From: Paratrimastix pyriformis | Taxonomy: Eukaryota; Preaxostyla; Paratrimastigidae | Assembly: GCA_027972325.1 (NCBI GenBank) | Contig: JAPMOS010000070.1 | Location: forward strand, 104,501-168,500 | Reading direction: 5' to 3' | DNA: 64,000 nt | In this document: positions 55,969 through 64,000 of the stretch, in pieces | Layout: the number at the start of each line of letters is the position of its first letter | How positions within the stretch are numbered: the first letter of the stretch is position 1 | Translations under genes and position numbers: made by a program | Notes under the pieces: generated by a model | What the model was told of the DNA's origin: nothing | Database searches by the model: none | Seen by the model: only the letters and a program-made list of their open reading frames with translations

Positions 55969-58238
55969 TCAGTCATCATCCTGCGCCATCTTCTCGGGGC
56001 CCTCGGAGCTCTCCTCCTCTTCCTTGTCCTTGGTAGGGTCCTTGGGGGCGGCCGCCGGCTTTCTCGGGCCCTCCTCGGGGACGGGACGGGGGCCGTTGGG
56101 GTTCTCGCAGGACAGACAAGTGCACCCGACCCCGTCTGCCGATGAGCACGGCCGTCGCGCTTTATAGCAACGGCAGTAATTGTCTTTGCATCGGGTCTTC
56201 TTACAACCGCAGCTGCAGCAGGGTCGAAAAAATGAGATGGTCCAGGCAAAAAACAGAGAAGGAAGGACGGACGTCTTCGGCAGCTCGGCGGTGCTGTTGA
56301 GTTCGATCTCGACCAGGGTTGGGTTGTCATTCTCCCGGATGATCGAGGTAATCAGCCCGCAGTAGACCCGCACACCCAGGCGATCAACAGCCTGGGACAC
56401 GTCATCGGGGAGGGTGAGCCGCGAGCAGCTCTGATCGCTGTTGAAAACAAAAACTTGATGCACCACCATGGGCGGTGGGGCGAGCACCGAGACGGAGGCG
56501 GCGGTGGCAGGGGTTGCTGGGATGGGGGTGGTGGTCGTGGCTGTGGCGGCGGCTTCAGCGCCCATGCCCGAGTACAGGGACGTGACAATCCCCGTGAGCC
56601 GGGCCCATTCTTCCTCGAGGTACCACCGCAATGAATCGACGTGATTTCCAATCTTCGAGACGGTGATCTGGTCCCCGACAAGATAGGCTGCTCAAAGGAA
56701 CAGTCAGGGGGGCAAGGCAACTCGTCAGCCGATCAGTGGTGGGTGGGACAGTCAAACCTTCACGTTCCAGGAGCACCACCCGGATCATGTCGACGCGAGG
56801 GTGTCTGGGGTCGCAGGGACGAAAGATCAACAGGGCCGGGCGCTCCTTCACCCGGCGAATGTGCGGATCAAGGTCCTCGCCGGGCTGAAACAAGAACTCT
56901 TTCTGCGCCAGGGAAGCCGGGGCAAAAGGCGGCATCACGGAGCACAGTTGCCTGGTCAGTTGCACGGGGGAATCCCTCACGAGGCGCTCCCGGGTATAGC
57001 CTTGTTCGGCCTCGGTGAGTTGTCCGTAGTCAGGGGGAAGGAGAGGACCCGGTCTTGTCTTGTTGTAGGCGTATTGCATGACGTAGCGATGGAGCGGCGA
57101 GATGATTCGCAAGGTCGTATCGTCGGAGTCCAGCATGAACCACCGCAGATCAACCTGTCCGGCAGAGGCAGGGAAAAGGGCGATCATCAGATCAAAGACG
57201 AAAAGTTTCTTTTCACCGGGGCGACGTTCCGACTGAGCGTCCTCCGTGGTGCGACGAACCGATTGAGTGTGCGACACTTCAATCTCGCTGCTGCCCTTGA
57301 TGAACATGCTGTACAGTAGGTAGAGAAGCCTGAAGCTGTACTGCTTCAGCACAGCCATCATATCCGCGAGGAGGAATTGGACGAATCTCTGTGCCCCTGG
57401 GTAGGTGGGCGAGTCAATCTCGCCCGGGAGGGGTATGTCGTCGCTCGGAGCGTGCGCCTTGCGTGGGAACTGGATCGAAACGGACGCAGGGGGTTCCTGC
57501 ATCCCGAGCAGGCAAGCAGCTGCGAACAGCGATCCCCCAACATAATGGTAGAGGCTCGTCACAGATGGTTCTGCAAGGGGGGGGCCGAGCAAGCGCAGGT
57601 AGTAAGCAAAGGCGGTCAGGCCAACGTCAGGGTTAAAATCAGCCATGACCCGATTGTCTTGGCGAGAGTGCGAAGAGGGATCATAATTGGCGCCAGTTGA
57701 GGACGACGCCACGAGACGCAATCCAACCCCCCCCTGGATCAGGGTGCGGATCGTTCTGATGTGGGATGGCTGCACTTGGTCCACAATCACGATGGAGTTC
57801 TCAGGGAAATCGCGGGGCAGGCTCGGCTCCTCGCGAAAATAGTAGACCTGAATAGGGCAGCAGGCATGAAGGGAACAGGACGGGCGGGCAGACCCTTTGG
57901 TCGGGCCACTTCAGCTGGAGGGCGGCTGCCAAGATTTTGAGGGCCTGGCTCTTTCCCGAATATGGGGGTCCGCGCAGAAACACCGTCCATCCAATGATCG
58001 CCGCCGGACCCGAGGGCGTGGTTATCGGAGCAAACAGGTCAGAAAAAAACGCGAACAAATCCCGAATCTGGGGAGAAAGTAAGATTCCTGTGGTCGTCAT
58101 GTGTTTACCGGTGACATCCCGCAGAGTAGAATTGATGGGCGGCGAGTCGCGGAGATGAACGCACGAATCAGATTGCGCCAGCAAACCAAGGAGAGTATCT
58201 TCAACAAATTTGGGCAGCAGTTCGCCTGTGCGGGCCAT
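55969..58238 (-). CDS. P-loop NTPase-like protein with C-terminal CXC cysteine motif
   Basis: First block (58238-57894): GELLPKFVEDTLLGLLAQ, then GWTVFLRGPPYSGKSQALK, with Walker A GPPYSGKS. After a 46-base intron (57848-57893, GTCTG...TTCAG) comes VYYFREEPSLPRDFPENS, then IVIVDQVQPSH (candidate Walker B) and LRLVASSSTGANYD. A long exon without recognised fold follows (LYHYVGGSLFAAACLLG, FVFDLMIALFPASAGQ, IISPLHRYVMQYAYNKT). An intron (about 56693-56762, GTTTGACTG) leads to YLVGDQITVSKIGNHVDSL. After a Thr/Ala/Pro linker and an intron starting GTCCGTCC, the last exon has CGCKKTRCKDNYCRCYKA, CTCLSCENP and an acidic tail. The CxCKK...YCxC...CxCxxC spacing fits CXC/TCR zinc-binding domains. The shape loosely recalls the single P-loop ATPases of Crinkler/RHS-type proteins; that is inference. 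An upstream exon to 58493 (HVRVILQLGGSTVHFRRD) may belong to it. Confidence 0.65.
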
Positions 58239-58499
58239 TTCCAGCAGTTGAAGGACGCGGTGGGGTTATGACGTTAAAACGGTCACGTTCCCTTCTTGAA
58301 GTTTTTCTCTCTCTCCGGCGTTTGTTTCTCTTATACCCCGGGCCAACACGTTTATCCTCATTCCGTTCCGCAGCAAACCCAATCCGGGGGAGGTGTCACG
58401 GCGGAAATGAACAGTAGACCCTCCCAGCTGCAAAATGACACGGACATGTCCGGACGGAAAGGTCTGGATCGGGGTGTTTTCACATGGTCTCATCAGTCC

Positions 58500-58757
58500 T
58501 TGCTACTTCCCAGAGGTTCCAAGGCTTCACCCCCCCGCCTGGACATCAAAGAGTCTGCCTTCATTCTACCCCAGCTCATTTGACGCTTTGTGAAGCTTGC
58601 AAATTTTCGCAGGATGAAATAGTCCTCGTTCAGCTGTTACGAGAAGCATTTGAATATCCGTTCGGACCGAAAAAGGTCCAAGACCTCAACCCCATATGTG
58701 CGATTGCCAAAGATGTATACGGAATTGAGATCACTCTGTTGCAGGAACCGGTTGGGA
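58500..58757 (+). CDS. Partial plus-strand coding fragment truncated by the inverted copy
   Basis: The plus strand reads CEACKFSQDEIVLVQLLREAF, then PKKVQDLNPICAIAKDVYG and IEITLLQEP up to about 58750, where the inverted copy of the P-loop exon begins. Composition and codon use look protein-coding and AT content is higher than around it. Continuing in the same frame into the inverted copy meets a stop after 14 codons, so the gene was probably cut by the insertion or its true exon ends at the junction. No family recognised. The 5' limit is a guess. Confidence 0.35.
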
Positions 58758-59898
58758 GCCGAGCCTGCCCCGCGATTTCCCTGAGAACTCCATCGTGATT
58801 GTGGACCAAGTGCAGCCATCCCACATCAGAACGATCCGCACCCTGATCCAGGGGGGGGTTGGATTGCGTCTCGTGGCGTCGTCCTCAACTGGCGCCAATT
58901 ATGATCCCTCTTCGCACTCTCGCCAAGACAATCGGGTCATGGCTGATTTTAACCCTGACGTTGGCCTGACCGCCTTTGCTTACTACCTGCGCTTGCTCGG
59001 CCCCCCCCTTGCAGAACCATCTGTGACGAGCCTCTACCATTATGTTGGGGGATCGCTGTTCGCAGCTGCTTGCCTGCTCGGGATGCAGGAACCCCCTGCG
59101 TCCGTTTCGATCCAGTTCCCACGCAAGGCGCACGCTCCGAGCGACGACATACCCCTCCCGGGCGAGATTGACTCGCCCACCTACCCAGGGGCACAGAGAT
59201 TCGTCCAATTCCTCCTCGCGGATATGATGGCTGTGCTGAAGCAGTACAGCTTCAGGCTTCTCTACCTACTGTACAGCATGTTCATCAAGGGCAGCAGCGA
59301 GATTGAAGTGTCGCACACTCAATCGGTTCGTCGCACCACGGAGGACGCTCAGTCGGAACGTCGCCCCGGTGAAAAGAAACTTTTCGTCTTTGATCTGATG
59401 ATCGCCCTTTTCCCTGCCTCTGCCGGACAGGTTGATCTGCGGTGGTTCATGCTGGACTCCGACGATACGACCTTGCGAATCATCTCGCCGCTCCATCGCT
59501 ACGTCATGCAATACGCCTACAACAAGACAAGACCGGGTCCTCTCCTTCCCCCTGACTACGGACAACTCACCGAGGCCGAACAAGGCTATACCCGGGAGCG
59601 CCTCGTGAGGGATTCCCCCGTGCAACTGACCAGGCAACTGTGCTCCGTGATGCCGCCTTTTGCCCCGGCTTCCCTGGCGCAGAAAGAGTTCTTGTTTCAG
59701 CCCGGCGAGGACCTTGATCCGCACATTCGCCGGGTGAAGGAGCGCCCGGCCCTGTTGATCTTTCGTCCCTGCGACCCCAGACACCCTCGCGTCGACATGA
59801 TCCGGGTGGTGCTCCTGGAACGTGAAGGTTTGACTGTCCCACCCACCACTGATCGGCTGACGAGTTGCCTTGCCCCCCTGACTGTTCCTTTGAGCAGC
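58757..59898 (+). pseudogene. Inverted partial copy of the P-loop gene
   Basis: About 1.14 kb repeating 57826-56691 of the minus-strand P-loop gene in opposite orientation. It starts inside the second exon (GGAGCCGAGCC), runs through the entire rest of that exon and the next intron, and ends two bases after that intron's 3' splice site (GAGCAGCC). It lacks Walker A, the start and the CXC exon. Over about 360 codons the translation is identical to the parent copy as far as I can compare, so it is recent or kept alike by conversion. The frame stays open through the junction into the segmental duplication. Confidence 0.85.
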
Positions 59899-62800
59899 CA
59901 AATTGAGGCCGCGCCAAGGCAAACGGGGTGGGGGGTGGGGGGGGGGGGGACCGACAGTCAGTCCCTGCACACCGACTTGGGCGGAACCCACCAGGGCCGG
60001 CCTTGGCACGACAATGCAGAATTGGGGTGGCGGGTCGCGGCGGGTGGCGGCGGGTGGCGGCGGGTGGCGGCGGGTGGCGGCGGGTGGCGGCGGGTGGCGG
60101 CGGGTGGCGGCGGGTGGCGGCGGGTGGCGGCGGGTGGAGGGTGGCGGGTGGAGGGTGGAGGGTGGCGGGTGGGTCAGGGGGGGGGGGGTGGGGGGGGGGG
60201 GGGGGGGGGGCACCTACGGACCAGCGTGAGGTGGGGCATGGGTTCTTTCTCCAGACCGATGTCCCCTGTCTCCTCTCCAGGTATCGTTTGGGGCCTGTGG
60301 TCATCGATCCTTTACCTGCCTTCCGTCCGGCAACGGTTGGCCATCCGGTTCCACGCCTCTCGCCGACTGGCGCTCGTGCCCCTCGCCTCGATGCCCTTCG
60401 ATGTGCAGCGCAAGTGGTGGGAGGGCATCGTCGCCAAGGAGGGTCCGTCCGCTCCGCCCATGTGGGTCCGGGCAAGGGTACGGAAAAAAGGGCGAAGGGG
60501 AAGGGCGAAGCAGCGGTGCCCGAGAAACGTCTGAGTTGACATCATCTTGTTCCTTTCCTCGCCCAACCAGCTGCCCGGATGGCGCCTTCCGTTGGCGGCG
60601 GCCTTCCACTCGCCGCCTCCGGCTCGACTCTCCCGCCCTCCGTTGAGGCACCATCTTCATCGCTCCCGACGAACGCCAAGCGTCCGCTACCCCAGGCCTG
60701 ACTACGGGACCAGCCCAGAAGCAGCGCGCCCCGACCTCCGGCCGGCCTCTGGTTCTGGGGACCGAGCCGGGAAGAGCAGGTCCAACCCGAGGATGAGAGC
60801 ATCTTCGCGGGCGCCAGTTATATCTCGCTGCCTCCGGCTCGGATGCTCTATTGGTGGCGGCTGGCGGGGCTTTTCATCGGAGCCGCCGCTTCTTCGTCCT
60901 GGTCCGGCGGTCCGTCGGTTGTAGCTGCTGTCGCCATCGTCCTTCTTCCTTCTGCTTCTGCGCAACACACTCCTTCACCGCGGCGGCATCCCTCTCACTG
61001 CACTTTCACTGCGACGACCCCGCCGACAGGCTACCCAACCGTCGTTTGGCTGGCCCTCCTCGCGCTCGCAGCCTTCTTGGTGCGGAAGCTGACCATTGTG
61101 GTCCTCGCCCCCTACCTCGTCTTCCCAGCGGCCATCTGGCTCTTCCAGGTTTGCTTCCCCCGGGCCCCGTCATCCTCCTCCCCGGTCCCTCCGCCCTGTC
61201 GTTGTTAAATGAAACGCGTGCCCCTTCGTGCGGCGACAAGCTTTGATATGCTCGGTCTCTTTGGTGGTTTTCGCAGACGGACGTCCGGCTGGCGTGCTCG
61301 CTCCCGTTCGGGCTCTCCTGTGCCCTCTTTCCTTGCGCCCTTTGGGTGCGCACCTGGGGCGCCAAACCACGCGCCCACCGCCTCATGGTCGGGCACTACG
61401 TCGGGTTGGGTCCGCGAGCCTTCCACCCCTTTTGAATTCTGTGGGGAAGACCGTCGTCGTCCGTCGCATTGTTGAGGGACTTGTGGCTCACTGCTGACTT
61501 TTCTCGGGGGGTTGGCTGATCGTCTCAATCGTGCGCAGGCGCTTTCTCGCTACCCCTCGCATGGCGCACGATCGGCGTTCTGCCCGCGGTGACCTTCCTG
61601 TGGCTCATCATCGTCCCCCTCATCTCAGACTGTCTGCCCCGCGCTGGTCTCGTCACTGCACACTCCATCTCTCTTGTGCCCTTCAGCCCGTTTGCCACGC
61701 GAGGTTGTCCTCTTTGCGGCCCTGTGCTACGGCCTGGTCATGTGCATTATCAATTCGTATGTCTGGTCGCTCTCCTTGTCGCTCTCCATCGGCCTGGGTC
61801 CGTCCCCGCTTTCTTCCCAACCCTTCATGACGATCCTCGACCTTGTTGAAGTTCTTGCCCTCTGGGGCACCTCGACACTCACGGCTGTCCTGCTCGCCAC
61901 CCGCCGAGCCCTTGATCCACCGGCCCACCCTGGTTCGCCGCGAGCGGAAGATCGTCCGGCCGCTGCGCATCCTGGCTGGCATCCTGGCGGTGCTCTGCTT
62001 CGCGGCCGGGTCCTGCGGCCTGCTGGCTGTTCCCACACACGGGGTCGCGCCCATTGTCGCTTTCGCCACTGCTCTCTGTCCGTCGCCCACCTTTGCCCTC
62101 TCGACCGATCCATCATCACCGTTCTCCCCCTCCCGCCTTCCAGCCCTAGGCTGCCTGGCTGCCATCCGAGGCTGGTCGCACGCTCTGCTGCTGGCCGCGT
62201 TGCCCTGCGCCATCGCCGCGGGTGTGGGGCTCGGTTGGGTTGGCCCTGCCACAACCGCTGGGGTTGCCCCCTGGTCACTCTTCGGCCTGCCCGCCCTTGG
62301 GGTGGCCCTCTGGGCCTGGGCAGGTCTGTCCGACTCTCGTGCGGTGGGCAGTAAAAAATGAGGGTTGTAAGGAGGAGGAGGAGACGTGAGGAAGGTGAGG
62401 GGCAGTGGGTGGGGAGTGCGAGCGTGTCCTCTCCGGTTTCGTTTTCACACCTGCATCGCCACCATTCGCCCCTCCCAGTCTCCGCCATGGTCCTGACCCA
62501 TCCGGCAGTGGTGCGTCGCATCCTCGCCCGCTCGGCGACTTTTTCCTTTCGCACTCTGTTCCGTGCCATCCCCGATGCGTTTTCGCGCGCCCCACCGCCA
62601 TCCGCGCCGCAGCCGCCACAGCCGGACAAGTCTCTGGCCCCCCAAGGTGCCCCGCCGGCACCATCTCGGCCACTCTACGCCGTGCTGACCCCTGGCCACT
62701 TGGCCATGGCCCTGCTGTGCCGCTCCGCGGCCTTTTTGGTGCGGCTGGCTGGCCGCTGCTCTGGATCGATATGACATGGGTCCGGATCGCCCCCCGCTGT

Positions 62801-64000
62801 ATCACAGCCTTTACACTCACCGTCCCTTCGTTTTCTGCCCACAGGGCATCGCTACGATCGTTGGCACGGGATTTTGGGTGGGCGCGCTGCTGACGTGGGA
62901 GGTTGTACTCCCTGCGGCGGCGGCGGTGCCCTTTCTCGCCCTGATGGGCTCCTGGGTCTGCTCTGCATGGGATACGCCCCGAGAGTGCCCTTCTTGTCCA
63001 CCCCGCGGAGTTCCCATCCACGCCCGACCGCGCCCGACTGCCCTCTGAGCCACCGCCTGTCTCCTCTTGTCTAGGGCCTTTTCTCGGCTGTAGCCCCGTC
63101 GTCCGACGCTTGGGGCTGGGCGTCTCTTGTCCTCTTAATTCTGTGCTCGCTGTGCGCACCGTGCTTCGCCTTCGGAGGTCTGTCTGTCCAAACGCGTCCC
63201 ATCATCCATCCTGACGCCGCCTATTCCTCCGTGCCCAGTCTTCCCACGGATCCGGATGTTCCCAACTTCGGGCATCCACAACGAGCAGGCCGCCGATCTC
63301 TTCGTGCTCTGGGCTCTGGTGGGCATTCGCGCCTACACCGTCACTCGGGGTCCGTCCTGGGCCCGACGTTCGCCTTTTGGATGTTCATTTTTTCCCCCTT
63401 GCAGGTTTCGCCCCACTGATTGTGGCCCTGCTCGTCGTTGGTGCGTCCTGGCACACCCGCGTGCCCTGGTTTCTCCTCTCAGGCCCAGCCCTTTTGGCCG
63501 TCTCTGCGCTGCCGCTGCATTGGGCCTTCGGCGACCCGGCCTGGGCTGGGTTCCCCTGGAGCGTCCGCTGGGTGACGGGTCTCCTGATGGCCTGTCTGGC
63601 CGTGGTCCTGTGGGCTGCCCTTCGGCCTCGCCCTGTGCGGCGCCTCACGTGCCCACACTGGGTTTTCATCCCGGTGACAAGCCTCGTTCAAGCCACACCG
63701 GTTGCTCGGCCAGCCACCAATGTCCCGGGTCTCTTCGTGATCCCCATCCCGCAGAGCGGTCCACCGGCAGCCCAGCCTCTGGCCCCCCTCCCGCCGCCTG
63801 AGAAGGACGCAGCGCTCTTCAGGGACCATTCGACCTCGTCCCTGGAGACCGGGTCAGCATCATCCCTGTCGATGGCCCTGCCCGGGGCGGCACACCTCTC
63901 CCCTCCCCTGGCCGACAGCAGCCCTTGGCCCGTACCCGCCGGCCCCAGCGAACCCTCCAACATCAGCACGGACGGCCTTGTTCTTCCCTTCGCCGAGCCC
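59899..64000 (+). repeat. Segmental duplication, copy 2 (partial membrane-protein gene, cut by window end)
   Basis: Same-orientation repeat of 48790-53011, joined directly to the inverted P-loop copy at CCAAATTGAGG. It carries the exons for IVWGLWSSILYLPSVRQRL, YPTVVWLALLALAAFLV, DLVEVLALWGTSTLTAV, YAVLTPGHLAMALLC and FAPLIVALLVVGASW. Differences from copy 1 include a one-base deletion (GGTGCGGCTGG for GGTGGCGGCTGG near 62741), loss of bases near 61910 and a retained splice-acceptor tract at 62831-62844. Whether it is transcribed is unknown; the upstream exons of the membrane gene are missing here, so it is at best a 5'-truncated copy. Confidence 0.9.
60030..60210 (+). repeat. GGCGGCGGGT decamer array and G runs in copy 2
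   Basis: About ten copies of CGGGTGGCGG, then GGAGGGTGGCGGGT units, then G runs (60190-60210, 21 bases). It replaces the GGCGGGC/GGT/GGGT satellites found at the same place in copy 1. Confidence 0.95.

Noticed and set aside
55969-59898. Inverted P-loop copies read as terminal inverted repeats of a transposon
   Set aside because: The arms are internal gene sequence ending at exon and intron positions, with no target-site duplication or transposase seen.

Overview
This window is nuclear DNA of a GC-rich, intron-rich eukaryote, most likely a free-living protist; I cannot place it further. The genes are clearly eukaryotic: separase, CPSF2, a MAN1/Src1 inner nuclear membrane protein, an AIDA-type C2 protein, a CDKN3-like phosphatase and a tRNA-Gly. 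All are cut by many short introns. About 45 introns can be anchored by conserved protein sequence, and all but two start with GTC (mostly GTCTG, GTCCG or GTCAG) instead of the usual GTRAGT; they end in CAG, TAG or AAG.

Layout. 1-6.1 kb: two CAT microsatellites and low-complexity genes, including two paralogues in opposite orientation (minus 3.9-2.9 kb, plus 4.9-6.0 kb). 6.6-20.6 kb: a large separase gene (plus) with a tRNA-Gly(CCC) inside an intron. 20.8-23.2 kb: a minus-strand gene whose coiled coil is built by a 21-bp minisatellite. 23.9-27.1 kb: MAN1/Src1 (minus), head to head with CPSF2 (plus, 27.2-33.1 kb) across 67 bp. 33.2-36.2 kb: CDKN3-like phosphatase with a very long Pro/Ser tail. 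36.8-38.9 kb: AIDA homologue. 39.2-40.6 kb: uridine/purine nucleoside phosphorylase (minus; six exons with consistent phases, 249 aa). 40.7-55.2 kb: one or more giant multi-pass membrane protein genes of no family I recognise. 56.0-58.2 kb: a P-loop protein ending in a CXC-type cysteine cluster (minus).

The right end is rearranged. One exon plus its following intron from the P-loop gene is repeated as an inverted copy (58.76-59.90 kb). It is joined directly to a second, same-direction copy of part of the membrane-protein gene (59.9 kb to the window end, matching 48.8-53.0 kb). The distal part of this duplication is almost identical between copies, so it is either recent, gene-converted or partly an assembly effect.

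Several well-conserved host genes (separase, CPSF2, the phosphatase tail) show small reading-frame slips in GC-rich sequence, which could be base-calling indels. Poly-C tracts, CACCCACG-type arrays and other satellites sit mainly in introns and mostly have their pyrimidine-rich strand as the sense strand. I saw no retrovirus, LTR element, Polinton or CRISPR array.
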